64,000 nucleotides of DNA, taken from Methanosarcinaceae archaeon (GTDB lineage Archaea; Halobacteriota; Methanosarcinia; Methanosarcinales; Methanosarcinaceae). This document shows, piece by piece, positions 28,859-38,052 of the stretch (its first letter is position 1; every line of letters begins with the position of its first letter). A program made the translations under genes and the position numbers. The DNA is taken from contig JAUWQD010000003.1 in the NCBI GenBank assembly GCA_030611265.1, positions 62,001 through 126,000 on the forward strand, read 5' to 3'. A model generated the notes under the pieces. The model was not told where the DNA came from. It was given only the letters and a program-made list of their open reading frames with translations, and searched no databases.

Positions 28859-31126
28859 ATGACGACATACATCAAGCACTCATTGATCAAACCGGATACT
28901 GTCGAGCAGAGGCTTTACCAGTTAAACCTCGCAGGAACTGCGCTTTCCGCATCCAGTCTTGTGGTTCTCCCGACCGGACTTGGCAAGACCATTATCGCTC
29001 TTTTGGCCATTGTATCAAGACTTGAGAAGATCGGGGGCAAAGTGCTGATACTATCCCCCACAAAACCACTTGTCGAGCAGCATGCATCTTTTTTGAAAAA
29101 AGCCCTCTTGCTGCCGGAAGAAGAGATACTGACATTTACAGGCAGCCTGTCCCCTGCAAAGCGTGAAGAGATGTGGAAAAACGGCAAGGTTATCGTGTCC
29201 ACACCGCAGGTTATCGAGAACGACCTGCTCACAAAACGGATCGACCTGAATGACGTATCACACATAACCTTTGACGAGGCACACAGGGCAGTTGGAAACT
29301 ATGCGTACACATACATTGCAGAGAAATATTTTGAACAGGCAGACAATCCGCTCATTCTCGGAATAACTGCCAGTCCCGGCAGTAACAATGAGAAAATAAG
29401 TGAGGTCTGTGAGGCACTTCACGTACAATCAGTGGCTGTAAAGACTGAAACTGACAGTGATGTTGCACCTTATGTCCATGAAAAGGAGATCGAATGGAAA
29501 CGTGTTAAACTACCTGATGAACTTAAAGACCTGAAAAGTCTGCTGGAGAAGGTCCTGGATGACCGATTCACCAAACTGTCTGAACTCGGATTTAACGTGC
29601 AGTATCAAAAGAGTGCCTCAAAACGTGATCTTCTGGATCTTCAAAAGCGACTGCAAGCCCAGTTACGCGGCGATGGAAATCCTGCGGTCTATGGTGCAAT
29701 ATCCGTACTTGCAGAGATACTCAAGGTCAACCATGCAGTCGAGGTGGTAGAGACCCAAGGTATTGAAGCACTTTCAAAGTACATGGAGCGGCTTGACAAT
29801 GAAGCATATTCTAAAAGCGGCAGCAAAGCATCCAAACGACTTGCTAATGACCTATATATTCAACAAGTTTCACACAGAGTGAAGGAATGCGCGACAGAGC
29901 ATCCTAAACTGGATAAGGTGCGTGAGATCGTCAAAGATGAACTTGAAGGCAATCCAAACTCGCGAGTGATCGTGTTCACAAATTACCGCGACACTGCCGA
30001 GATAGTCACAAACGCATTATCCGAGATCGATGATGTGCGCCCGGTCAGGTTTGTGGGTCAGGCGTCAAAATATAAAGACAAGGGATTGAACCAGAAACAA
30101 CAGGTTGAGATCATCGAGAAATTCAAGAACGGCGAATACAACACACTTGTTGCCACATCGGTTGCAGAAGAAGGATTAGATATTCCGGCAACTGACCTTG
30201 TGTTGTTCTATGAGCCAGTGCCATCCGAGATCCGCAGCATCCAGAGAAAAGGACGCACCGGCAGGAAACACAAAGGGCGCGTTGTTGTCCTTGTCACAAA
30301 AGGCACGCGGGATGAAGCATATTACTGGAGTAGCAACCATAAAGAGCGCAGGATGCAGTCAAATATGCGACAGTTGCAGGAAGATATGCCTGCGCGCGGG
30401 TCTGTGGATGGGGATGCCCTCAAGATAGACATCCATGATAAAGAGGAGCAGAAGCAACTCTTTGAGTTCAATTCCGAATCAGTGACCATAATAGTTGACC
30501 AGCGCGAGATGCGGAGCACTGTTGCGCGCACACTTGATAAATCAGGTGTTAATGTTGTGTTCAAGACCCTTGAGGTCGGGGATTATGTACTCAGCGACCG
30601 ACTGGCAGTAGAGCGCAAGACCGTTGAGGACTTTGCAAGTTCACTTATCGACACACAGCGCAACCTTTTTACACAAATATCAAACCTTGCGCGCACTTAT
30701 GACAAACCCGCGCTCATCATTGAAGGCGAAGGTTTGTTCACAGCAAGACAACTTAACCCGAATGCGATTCATGGAACTCTCACCTCGCTGGCAATTGATT
30801 TTGGTGTGTCCATATTCTACACGCGCGATGAGGAAGATACAGCAGCACTTCTAAAGGTAATCGCGAAACGGGAACAGATCGATGAGAAACGGGAAGTCAC
30901 TGCACACGGTAAAAAATCATCACGTCTGCTTTCGGAACAGCAGGAATATGTGGTGTCTGCGATCTCAGAGATCGGACCAAAGGCTGCACGCAGCCTGCTC
31001 AAGCATTTCGGTTCGGTGGAAGCGGTCATGAAAGCCGACTACGATGGACTGCTAAAGGTAAAACTTATCGGACCAAAGACCGCAGCCCGCATTCGGGAAG
31101 TTGTGGAAAGTGAATATAAGGCATGA
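28859..31126 (+). CDS. hef: Hef helicase-nuclease (ERCC4/XPF-related)
   Basis: A stalled-fork and branched-DNA processing enzyme of 755 residues. The N-terminal superfamily-2 helicase shows LPTGLGKTII near residue 40, FDEAHRAVG, and motif VI region RSIQRKGRTGR. The C-terminal XPF-type nuclease has VDQREMRS, then VGDYVLSDRLAVERK (the ERK catalytic motif), followed by tandem helix-hairpin-helix segments (ISEIGPKAARSLL; KLIGPKTAARI). Both halves are intact, as in euryarchaeal Hef. Confidence 0.95.
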   Translation: MTTYIKHSLIKPDTVEQRLYQLNLAGTALSASSLVVLPTGLGKTIIALLAIVSRLEKIGGKVLILSPTKPLVEQHASFLKKALLLPEEEILTFTGSLSPAKREEMWKNGKVIVSTPQVIENDLLTKRIDLNDVSHITFDEAHRAVGNYAYTYIAEKYFEQADNPLILGITASPGSNNEKISEVCEALHVQSVAVKTETDSDVAPYVHEKEIEWKRVKLPDELKDLKSLLEKVLDDRFTKLSELGFNVQYQKSASKRDLLDLQKRLQAQLRGDGNPAVYGAISVLAEILKVNHAVEVVETQGIEALSKYMERLDNEAYSKSGSKASKRLANDLYIQQVSHRVKECATEHPKLDKVREIVKDELEGNPNSRVIVFTNYRDTAEIVTNALSEIDDVRPVRFVGQASKYKDKGLNQKQQVEIIEKFKNGEYNTLVATSVAEEGLDIPATDLVLFYEPVPSEIRSIQRKGRTGRKHKGRVVVLVTKGTRDEAYYWSSNHKERRMQSNMRQLQEDMPARGSVDGDALKIDIHDKEEQKQLFEFNSESVTIIVDQREMRSTVARTLDKSGVNVVFKTLEVGDYVLSDRLAVERKTVEDFASSLIDTQRNLFTQISNLARTYDKPALIIEGEGLFTARQLNPNAIHGTLTSLAIDFGVSIFYTRDEEDTAALLKVIAKREQIDEKREVTAHGKKSSRLLSEQQEYVVSAISEIGPKAARSLLKHFGSVEAVMKADYDGLLKVKLIGPKTAARIREVVESEYKA

Positions 31127-31172
31127 TCTGCCATAGGTGATGCACCAATGACGCCAACCGCCGTGAAAACAG

Positions 31173-31607
31173 TTATGCGATGTTCTTTAATTGTTCGATT
31201 ACATCCAGCCCACGTTCTATGATATCCAGTTGTTCAGATATGCGCCGCGGATCTGTTTCATCCTGCATCGAATTGGCGATGTCGGTTATCTTTTTCAATA
31301 TGAGTTCTTCAAGTGGCAGCACCGCGCCGCTGGATATAATGGTTTCTGGCGCGCCTGTCCTTTTGGTAACGGGTTGTGGTGCCGGTTGTGATGGTTCTGG
31401 TCTTGGCTCCGGTGTTGATACCACTGAAGGAGTTGCAGGAACTTGTGCTGACTGCCCCTCTTCCCTCGTATTACACACTGGGCATATCACATTACCATGA
31501 TACCTGAACATTGGTGAACCGCAGATGTTGCAGTGTTCTGCAAGCATTGTTCCACCAAGTTCAAGCAATTTTGATATTTTTCTTACCTGTTCGTCATCAG
31601 AATTCAT
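31173..31607 (-). CDS. Autoantigen p27-like zinc-ribbon protein
   Basis: A 144-residue protein of the Sjogren's syndrome/scleroderma autoantigen 1 (p27) family found in archaea. The zinc ribbon is CNICGSPMFRYHGNVICPVC near residues 26-45. A proline/threonine-rich linker follows (about 55-85), then a helical C-terminal segment. The function is not known. It is convergent with hef and divergent from the UPF0147 gene. Confidence 0.75.
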   Translation of the reverse strand: MNSDDEQVRKISKLLELGGTMLAEHCNICGSPMFRYHGNVICPVCNTREEGQSAQVPATPSVVSTPEPRPEPSQPAPQPVTKRTGAPETIISSGAVLPLEELILKKITDIANSMQDETDPRRISEQLDIIERGLDVIEQLKNIA

Positions 31608-31740
31608 GATTATCCTCGTGAGTATAGTGTGATAGGCTTATATGAACGAAAGTCTTTTTATATCATACAATTATTTAAAGATGCCTTAAGTAATACTCGT
31701 TTTACAATTACACTTTCAATTTAATCCTAAGGTGATCCAA

Positions 31741-32010
31741 ATGTCAGTAAATCCTCAAGAAGTTATCAAGCAATCTACACAGGTCTTAGACCATATCGCA
31801 AACGACAGTTCAGTGCCACGAAACATACGACGTTCTGCAAATGAGATTCTGGCTACACTTCGAAAGGAGGATGAACCACTGTTTTTACGCACATCATCCT
31901 GCATATCCATCCTTGAAGACATTAGCAATGATCCGAATATCCCACTGCACACAAGGACACTGATCTGGAACGTTGCAAGCCAGCTTGAAACGATCCCTGT
32001 GGATGAGTAA
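31741..32010 (+). CDS. UPF0147 family protein
   Basis: A small helical archaeal protein of 89 residues with the UPF0147 pattern: [20 protein letters not shown] then [20 protein letters not shown], two similar helical halves. The start at 31741 has a GGTGAT site 6-8 nt upstream. Its role is unknown although the family is widespread in archaea. Confidence 0.82.
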   Translation: MSVNPQEVIKQSTQVLDHIANDSSVPRNIRRSANEILATLRKEDEPLFLRTSSCISILEDISNDPNIPLHTRTLIWNVASQLETIPVDE

Positions 32011-32032
32011 GATCTGAGTTTGTGGAGTGTTT

Positions 32033-32242
32033 TCACTCCGATTCAGGACATTCCCGCACAATTTGGATATTGGAGAATGTAATATAATGTTTTAATCCTG
32101 CATGCTTCCCATCAATCGGGGTGAACTTGAAAAAACCATCTTCAATTTTTATGTCCTCTACGAATGAAATCCAGGAATCATGTGTTTTATTTCCGTCATC
32201 ATCCACATATCTTTTTGATTCTATTACGTATTTACGATCCAT
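32033..32242 (-). CDS. Hypothetical protein, 69 residues
   Basis: A short acidic protein (MDRKYVIESKRYVDDDGNKT ...) without a family I recognise; the pattern suggests a small beta-rich fold. It is supported by a GTGAT site 5 nt before the ATG, a coherent amino-acid composition, and a place between two convergent/divergent genes with no competing frame. Nothing indicates its job. Confidence 0.55.
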   Translation of the reverse strand: MDRKYVIESKRYVDDDGNKTHDSWISFVEDIKIEDGFFKFTPIDGKHAGLKHYITFSNIQIVRECPESE

Positions 32243-32307
32243 ATTGCATCACAATTCCACATAAGATAGCAATCCATATAAAAGATTGTGAATGATACAA
32301 ACCTGCT

Positions 32308-32949
32308 ATGATCGACGAAATTTCAGCAGAGATACAGCAAAATTTTGAAGCAAAGGATAAAGCACGTGAATCCGGCTTGAGTCTGTCACGCAAGGTAGTC
32401 CGCACCTGTGGCACAGCAATACGTCATATCCACAGGGGAGACATTGAGAAGGCTGCAATGTTACTCGAAGATGCGCGAGGCTCTCTTGAAGATATCGACC
32501 TGCAACTTGCAGACCACCCTGATATATATTACAGCGGATTCGTGGAACATGCCCAACAGGAATTCGTAGAATGTGCTGTCGTACATCAACTGTTGACCAA
32601 AGAGAACGATAGCAATAGCGACACTCTGCCCTCACCACAAGAACTTGGCGTAACATATGCAGCATACCTCAATGGTCTTGGGGACGTGGTCGGAGAACTT
32701 CGACGACACATACTTGATCTCATCAGGCAGGACATGCCACAGGATGGAGATCAGTTTTTAGATATCATGGATGATATGTATTCAACACTAATGATGTTCG
32801 ATTATCCTGATGCCATCACACGCGGACTTCGGCGAAAGAGCGATGTAGCAAGGTCTTTGATCGAACGGACACGCGGCGACCTGACAAATGCGATACGACA
32901 ACAGAAACTTGAACAAAGCATGAAAAAATTCGAATCACGATTTGAGTGA
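32308..32949 (+). CDS. Translin-family RNA/DNA-binding protein
   Basis: A 213-residue all-helical protein of the archaeal translin family. Typical elements are EARDKARE-like LSRKVVRTCGTAIRHIHRGD near the N-terminus, FVEHAQQEFVECAVVHQLL, and YLNGLGDVVGELRRHILDLI. Translin oligomerises and binds single-stranded nucleic acid in characterised archaeal and eukaryotic proteins. It is 62 nt upstream of the sepS start and probably co-transcribed. Confidence 0.85.
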   Translation: MIDEISAEIQQNFEAKDKARESGLSLSRKVVRTCGTAIRHIHRGDIEKAAMLLEDARGSLEDIDLQLADHPDIYYSGFVEHAQQEFVECAVVHQLLTKENDSNSDTLPSPQELGVTYAAYLNGLGDVVGELRRHILDLIRQDMPQDGDQFLDIMDDMYSTLMMFDYPDAITRGLRRKSDVARSLIERTRGDLTNAIRQQKLEQSMKKFESRFE

Positions 32950-33011
32950 TGGAAATATTCTTAACAATTTCACAACGACTTTTTAACAATTACAAACAAT
33001 GGGGACTTACG

Positions 33012-34700
33012 ATGAAATTTGATCCTGAAGAAATAAAAAAAGCAGCAAAAGAGGATTTTGATGCCGCATGGAACATGGGAACTGAACTGATACACAAATC
33101 AACCCCGGATGAACAATACCCACGCACATCGCTTGCTTTTGGAAAAGCACATCCTGTGTATGATACCATCGCAAAAATGCGGGAAGCATATCTGCGCATG
33201 GGATTTGAGGAGATGATGAACCCCCTTATCGTGGACGAGCGAGAGGTACACAAGCAGTTTGGACACGAGGCTCTTGCAGTGCTTGACAGATGTTTCTATC
33301 TGGCAGGATTACCGCGCCCTAATGTGGGAATTTCGGATGAGCGTATTGATTCGATCAAGGAAATGCTTGGCGATATTGGTGATGAGGGTATCGATGTTAT
33401 CCGCAAGGTCTTGCATTCATACAAAAAGGGTGAAGTAGAAGGCGACGACCTTGTTCCTGAAATTGCAGGACAACTGGAAGTCTCCGACTCGCTGGTCGTT
33501 GAGATGATCGATCAGGTATTCCCGGAATTTAAGGAACTTGTAGCACAATCATCAGGCAAGACCCTGCGAAGCCATATGACATCAGGATGGTTCATCTCAC
33601 TTGAGTCTGTGCTTGAGCGCAATAATCCTCCATTCAGATTTTTCTCTATCGACCGCTGTTTCAGGAGAGAACAGCAGGAAGATGCGGCGCGCCTGATGAC
33701 ATATTATTCCGCATCCTGTGTGATAATGGACGAAAACGTTACGGTTGACCATGGAAAAGCAGTGGCACAGGGACTGTTGTCCCAGTTCGGTTTTGAGAAG
33801 TTCCAGTTCAGACCTGATGAGAAACGCAGCAAATACTATGTGCCGGACACCCAGATCGAGGTGTTTGCATTCCACCCAAAACTTGTTGGCTCGAACACAA
33901 AATACTCTGACGGCTGGATAGAGGTCGCAACATTTGGCATATATTCACCAACCGCTCTGGCGCAGTATAACATACCATATCCTGTTATGAATCTTGGACT
34001 TGGAGTTGAGAGGCTTGCCATGATACTCCACGATGCGACAGATGTACGTGCACTCACGTATCCACAGATTGCACAGTACTCTGAATGGGAAATGAAGGAC
34101 AATGAACTTGCAAAGATGGTGTTCATCGATAAAAGACCAAGTAAACCCGAAGGAAAAGAAATTGCAAAAGCAATCGTGAAACAGTGCGAACTGCACAGCT
34201 CCGAGCCAAGTCCGTGCGAGTTTGTGGCATGGGAAGGCGATATTCAAATTGAAGAATGGAGGTCTGATTCGGATGTCAAGTGGGGGGTCGATGGGAATGA
34301 AAAACCAGTCCTTTTTAAGAAGCATGTGAAAGTTGCAGTAATCGAGCCGGAAGAGGATACTAAACTGTGTGGCCCTGCCGCCTTTAATGAAGTGCTGGCA
34401 TACGAGAGCGACATACTTGGATTGCCAAAACAGAAGAAATGGCGCAAGGCATTTGACAATGATTCTGCACGCACCGGCATCCGATTCATTGATGCATTCG
34501 CTGCAGCGGCGGCGAGTGAGATCGAAGAAGCGGTCGCAAGCGGTGAATCCGAATGGGAAACACGTGCAAGGATCATCAAAGTCCCGTCTGAGATCAATAT
34601 CAAACTTGAGCCGCTTGCCCAGAGATTCATCACAAGCAATAACAAGAAGATCGACATTCGCGGACCTGTGTTCACCACAGTAAGGGCAACGATCGAATGA
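33012..34700 (+). CDS. sepS: O-phosphoseryl-tRNA(Cys) synthetase
   Basis: Ligates O-phosphoserine to tRNA-Cys, the first step of tRNA-dependent cysteine synthesis in methanogens. The start at 33012 (MKFDPEEIKKAAKEDFDAAW) is chosen because family members begin there and the upstream extension is unlike them. Class II motifs include FEEMMNPLIVDEREV, the arginine motif FFSIDRCFRREQQEDAARL, and LGVERLAMI. The partner SepCysS is not in the window. The stop overlaps the next start by 4 nt. Confidence 0.95.
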   Translation: MKFDPEEIKKAAKEDFDAAWNMGTELIHKSTPDEQYPRTSLAFGKAHPVYDTIAKMREAYLRMGFEEMMNPLIVDEREVHKQFGHEALAVLDRCFYLAGLPRPNVGISDERIDSIKEMLGDIGDEGIDVIRKVLHSYKKGEVEGDDLVPEIAGQLEVSDSLVVEMIDQVFPEFKELVAQSSGKTLRSHMTSGWFISLESVLERNNPPFRFFSIDRCFRREQQEDAARLMTYYSASCVIMDENVTVDHGKAVAQGLLSQFGFEKFQFRPDEKRSKYYVPDTQIEVFAFHPKLVGSNTKYSDGWIEVATFGIYSPTALAQYNIPYPVMNLGLGVERLAMILHDATDVRALTYPQIAQYSEWEMKDNELAKMVFIDKRPSKPEGKEIAKAIVKQCELHSSEPSPCEFVAWEGDIQIEEWRSDSDVKWGVDGNEKPVLFKKHVKVAVIEPEEDTKLCGPAAFNEVLAYESDILGLPKQKKWRKAFDNDSARTGIRFIDAFAAAAASEIEEAVASGESEWETRARIIKVPSEINIKLEPLAQRFITSNNKKIDIRGPVFTTVRATIE

Positions 34701-35320
34701 AAATACTGCCGAATATCTCAAGCCTGATGGACATCGGAGAACCAGTATGCGTCACCTTTGATGAGCACGCAGACGGCGAGCCATCTGACCTGCTGTACTG
34801 CGAGATTACCCACAAAGCGCGGCATGGCGAGAGTTTCTCCGTATCGGCGCAGGGCTGTCCTGTGGGTGCGTATATTCTTGGCGTTTCTGATGATTCACCG
34901 CATGAGTATTATTTCAAATCGGGCAGGTATGTTGACATGCAGGCGGCACGTCGCGCATCCGATTCACTCCCAAGAGTTGTGAAGCCGTATCGATCGATAA
35001 AGATCGAGCCGCTTTCTATGAATAAGGGAAAATTCAACGTGCTTATACTATATCTGACACCTGAACGAGCCATGCGCATCGTGCAGGCGCATTCATACGC
35101 AAGCGGCGTGCGGGTTGTGGTTGATACACTCGGCGCGGCATCGGTGTGCGGAGATTGTACGGCGCTGGTTATTGAGAATGGGGTTGGTTTGTCTTTTGGG
35201 TGTAAGGGATCGCGCAAGCATAGCGGCTATTCGGATGATGAAGTGCCGCTTGGGATTGGGGTTGAATTTATCGAAAAGATCGAAGAGGGATTGGGGCAAA
35301 TTCCGAATACATTAGAGTGA
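34697..35320 (+). CDS. DUF169 family protein
   Basis: A 207-residue protein with the DUF169 pattern (EPVCVTFDEHADGEP, CPVGAYILG, VLILYLTPERAMRIVQAHSY, VCGDCTALVIENGVGLSFGC). The conserved cysteines in CGDC and GCKGSR suggest metal or cofactor binding. The function is unknown. The start overlaps the sepS stop by 4 nt (ATGA), so the two are translationally coupled. Confidence 0.8.
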   Translation: MKILPNISSLMDIGEPVCVTFDEHADGEPSDLLYCEITHKARHGESFSVSAQGCPVGAYILGVSDDSPHEYYFKSGRYVDMQAARRASDSLPRVVKPYRSIKIEPLSMNKGKFNVLILYLTPERAMRIVQAHSYASGVRVVVDTLGAASVCGDCTALVIENGVGLSFGCKGSRKHSGYSDDEVPLGIGVEFIEKIEEGLGQIPNTLE

Positions 35321-35368
35321 TAACTCCTGCATCAAAAAACGTTGTTTTATACAAAAAATAAAAGTGGC

Positions 35369-35390
35369 GCAGCACACATAAATGTGCTGC
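35369..35390 (-). terminator. Terminator hairpin downstream of a minus-strand gene fragment
   Basis: A perfect 8-bp stem (GCAGCACA / TGTGCTGC) with a 6-nt loop. On the minus strand it is followed by CTTTTATTTTTTGTATA. It begins 15 nt after the stop of the fragment at 35405. Confidence 0.6.
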
Positions 35391-35404
35391 TTGAATTTAA
35401 TTGA

Positions 35405-35515
35405 CTATACTCTGCGCTTGTGGACGTAGTACGCTGCACCAAGAAGTTTAATAGCCTCTTCTTCACCAATAGTCATCAATTTAGTTTGAATTGAATAACT
35501 GACATCAACAAGCAC
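35405..35515 (-). pseudogene. C-terminal fragment of an unidentified protein
   Basis: The minus-strand frame ends VNVLVDVSYSIQTKL then MTIGEEEAIKLLGAAYYVHK then RRV and stop, immediately followed by a good terminator. That is what the end of a real gene looks like. Upstream, the frame runs into the antisense of the FTR1 fragment, so the body of the gene is gone. The family cannot be named from so short a tail. Confidence 0.5.
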
Positions 35516-36217
35516 ATTTACGCTGCAACAGGACTTGCCGTACTCGGAAGTATCGGGGCAGCACTCGTGTTCAATGCACTCGCAATAGAATTCGCAGGCA
35601 GGAACGAAGAACTCTTTGAAGGCATCGTAATGCTCATCGCAGCAGCAGTGCTCACTTCAATGATAATCTGGATGGCGCGCGAGAGCAAGTATATCTCATC
35701 AAGTATCCGGGAGAAAGTGGACTCAAACCATGCGCGCGGTCTGTTCGCGATTGCCTTTATCTCAGTGTTCAGGGAAGGCATCGAAACCGTGCTCTTCCTT
35801 GGTGCTGCCGCGATGAACACAGGAGTACGCACAGTTCTCTACGGAGGAGTGCTCGGACTTGCAGCGTCTATTGTAGTTGTATATCTTGTGTTCAAGCCCT
35901 CATCCCGCGTGAACCTGAAAACGTTCTTCAAGGTCACCGGTGTATTCCTGATACTCTTTGCAGCAGGACTAACTGCACACGGAGTACACGAATTGCAGGA
36001 AGCAGGAGTTGTGCCGATCATTGTAGAACATGTCTGGGACATGAACGACATACTCAACGAAAAAGGAACAGTAGGCTCGCTGCTTAAATCGCTTTTTGGA
36101 TACAATGGAAACCCATCCCTGCTTGAAGTATTCACTTATGCCGGATACTATGTAGTGGTCGGATTGGGGCTCAAACAGATGAACATCCGAAACACGCCGC
36201 ATCTGGAAGCGGCATAA
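35507..36217 (+). pseudogene. FTR1-family iron permease lacking its N-terminus
   Basis: The encoded protein reads KHIYAATGLAVLGSIGAALV then FNALAIEFAGRNEELFEGIV, which is the middle of an FTR1/EfeU-type Fe permease. The second motif VFREGIETVLFLGA (REGxE) is present, as are several later membrane segments and a full C-terminus. The first transmembrane segment with the essential first REGLE motif, and any start codon, are missing. The GTG at 35567 is internal. The remainder is undamaged, so the deletion may be recent. Confidence 0.75.
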
Positions 36218-36240
36218 AATTCGATATAAATTGTCCAACC

Positions 36241-36268
36241 TCCGCATCCAAATCCACCCGGGTGCGGA
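36241..36268 (+). terminator. Terminator after the FTR1 fragment
   Basis: Stem TCCGCA/TGCGGA with a 16-nt loop that itself pairs in part (ACCCGGGT region), followed by ATTTACTTTTTCTTTATA. It lies about 24 nt after the stop of the iron-permease remnant. Confidence 0.5.
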
Positions 36269-36521
36269 ATTTACTTTTTCTTTATAGTTCAACCATTTTA
36301 TTGTCTCTCTATTTTCTATGAGGCACCTTCTGTGCCCACCGCACATCATTGCGGCAATAGACGCACTACTCTTTCGTCAGTCCTATAATGGAAACATTAT
36401 ACACATTTGCTAAGCAATGTGAAAGTATTATTTAAGTTTATTTTTATTTTCAGGTCATATTCTGTTTCAGGAATGCTCACTTACAATTTGAAAGATTTCC
36501 AGGTCCTAACAGTTATCCACG

Positions 36522-36594
36522 GTACTGCCAAAACCATCCCACTTTCTTCAGTACTTAACCACGTTTATATAGAACTGCGACAATGTGGCAGTAC
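36522..36594 (+). promoter_or_regulatory. Promoter with a TATA box between inverted 9-bp half-sites
   Basis: GTACTGCCA (36522-36530) and its exact reverse complement TGGCAGTAC (36586-36594) flank a TATA element (TTTATATA, 36564-36571). The gene start at 36618 lies 24 nt after the second half-site. The arrangement suggests a regulator that loops or blocks the promoter; the HTH protein encoded just downstream is the obvious candidate. The rest of 36218-36617 shows no gene. Confidence 0.55.
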
Positions 36595-36617
36595 TGACAC
36601 TAAATGAAGGGGATTTG

Positions 36618-36965
36618 ATGATCGATTTCTCATGTAAGGAATTCAAAATTGAAGATGTGATAAAATGTGCACTGAACCTGACACGGGCTGATATGAAAGT
36701 ATTGGAGTACTTCTTTAAAGAGCCTGATAGTTGGAGCAAAACGGAGCAGATAGCAGACCTGACAGAACTTGATCTTTCAACTGTCCAGAGGTCTGTCAAG
36801 AAGCTGCATGAAAATGGTATACTGGCAAAATCACAAAACAACCTTGATGGAGGCGGATATTCATTCATTTACAGGATAATCAACAAAACAAAGCTCAAAG
36901 AGCTGATAATGGGCATTGTCAGCAAATGGGTAAAGAAGGTCGAACAGGAACTGGAGGATTGGTAA
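36618..36965 (+). CDS. Winged-helix HTH transcriptional regulator (MarR/TrmB-like)
   Basis: A 115-residue DNA-binding protein. The winged helix spans LTRADMKVLEYFFKEPDSWS, KTEQIADLTELDLSTVQRSV and KKLHENGILAKSQ. A short C-terminal helix (KWVKKVEQELEDW) may dimerise. The start is the ATG at 36618, with AAGGGGA 6 nt upstream, rather than the GTG at 36585. Its stop abuts the ATG of the membrane Fe-S protein, so it likely controls that gene and itself through the half-sites upstream. Confidence 0.82.
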   Translation: MIDFSCKEFKIEDVIKCALNLTRADMKVLEYFFKEPDSWSKTEQIADLTELDLSTVQRSVKKLHENGILAKSQNNLDGGGYSFIYRIINKTKLKELIMGIVSKWVKKVEQELEDW

Positions 36966-37583
36966 ATGCTTAAAATAACACCTTATCTTGGTTTTTTGGT
37001 AGTCATAGTCTCCATTGGAGGTCTCTGGTATCCGATCCTTGGTTACTTCATGTTTCTTGTCATGGGAACGCTGTTTATAACCAGCATCTTCAGAGGGCGT
37101 TGGTTCTGTGGAAATCTCTGTGCACGTGGAAGCTACTTAGATTACGGGATCATCAATATTTCAAAGAAAAGGAAGAACCCAAAGATCCTGTCAAGCATGT
37201 GGGCCAGGCTTCCTGTATTCACGCTCTTGATGGTTCTAATGACGTATCGTATCTCAGTAACATTTGCTGCACATAACACCTTCGAACTTATTGGCACCAT
37301 ACTTGTATCAATGTGTCTTGTGACAACCATCATTGGTACAATGCTTGGGGGCTACTTCAACACAAGGTCCTGGTGTATCGTCTGTCCAATGGGGACAATG
37401 CAGAGGATCATCGGCGGTAACAAATACCAGCTCCAGATGGCACATGAGTCATGTACTGACTGCAAACTCTGTGAGAAAGTCTGCCCGATGGAACTTGAAG
37501 TTCGTGACATCGGCAACAACCCGGATTGTATCAAATGCGGACGGTGTGTTGAGAAATGTCCAAATGATTCACTGTCATTCTAA
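36966..37583 (+). CDS. NapH-like membrane Fe-S protein
   Basis: A 205-residue protein with about four membrane helices (residues roughly 5-40, 72-92, 100-125). It has the cysteine pairs CGNLCARG and CIVCPMG typical of the NapH/MauN/NosR group on the membrane loops. A C-terminal two-cluster ferredoxin follows: CTDCKLCEKVCP and CIKCGRCVEKCP. It is likely to move electrons across or to the membrane; the partner is unknown. It is co-transcribed with the HTH regulator. Confidence 0.82.
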   Translation: MLKITPYLGFLVVIVSIGGLWYPILGYFMFLVMGTLFITSIFRGRWFCGNLCARGSYLDYGIINISKKRKNPKILSSMWARLPVFTLLMVLMTYRISVTFAAHNTFELIGTILVSMCLVTTIIGTMLGGYFNTRSWCIVCPMGTMQRIIGGNKYQLQMAHESCTDCKLCEKVCPMELEVRDIGNNPDCIKCGRCVEKCPNDSLSF

Positions 37584-37764
37584 AATGGAGAACATTTGTT
37601 TCCAATTTTTCTTTTTTTAAAATTGGGTATACTCCAAAAATACTATCAAAAGTTCATGCCATAGTATCAAAATATCCAATTGGGGGAAAGTAATGGTATC
37701 TTCAGTATATTCTATTCCCGAATATTGCAGAACCAATGCGCACCATCGCAGCCTATGCTTCGAT

Positions 37765-37800
37765 TCTCTGTGTCCTCTGTGTCCTCTGTGTCCTCCGTGG
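37765..37800. repeat. Short tandem repeat of TGTGTCCTC units
   Basis: Four imperfect copies of a 9-bp unit (CTGTGTCCT), the last changed to CTCCGTGG. It lies in the 37584-38052 intergenic interval, which otherwise holds only the palindrome at 37849-37910. No coding sequence is supported. Confidence 0.6.
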
Positions 37801-37848
37801 TTTTACATTGTAGTTTATTGAAATTTGTATGATATTAATTAACATTGC

Positions 37849-37910
37849 ATGTTTTCTAACTATATTCTAATTATAATTATATTTATAATTATAATATAGT
37901 TAGAAAACAT
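37849..37910. repeat. 62-bp near-perfect palindrome
   Basis: The outer arms are 18 bp and perfect (left ATGTTTTCTAACTATATT at 37849-37866; right its exact complement at 37893-37910). The inner 26 bp is itself almost self-complementary, with two mismatches per arm. It is very AT-rich and could extrude as a cruciform. It lies 142 bp before the ThiF-like gene. Confidence 0.85.
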
Positions 37911-38052
37911 TGCCCCCATCAAAACTCATATATAACAGTAATACTTTGTTGGCGTAAATACAACCCACAGTAATATTTTCAACTTACAAAACCATTTAAT
38001 AACCATACATGCATAGACATAAAACAGCAATAAAAGAAAAAGAGGACTACAA

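Noticed and set aside
33945-34721. Minus-strand 258-codon open frame opposite sepS
   Set aside because: Antisense shadow of a well-supported synthetase gene; composition and lack of family motifs argue against it.
36407-36607. 66-codon frame before the HTH gene
   Set aside because: It covers the promoter region of the HTH gene, has no ribosome-binding site and no recognisable features.
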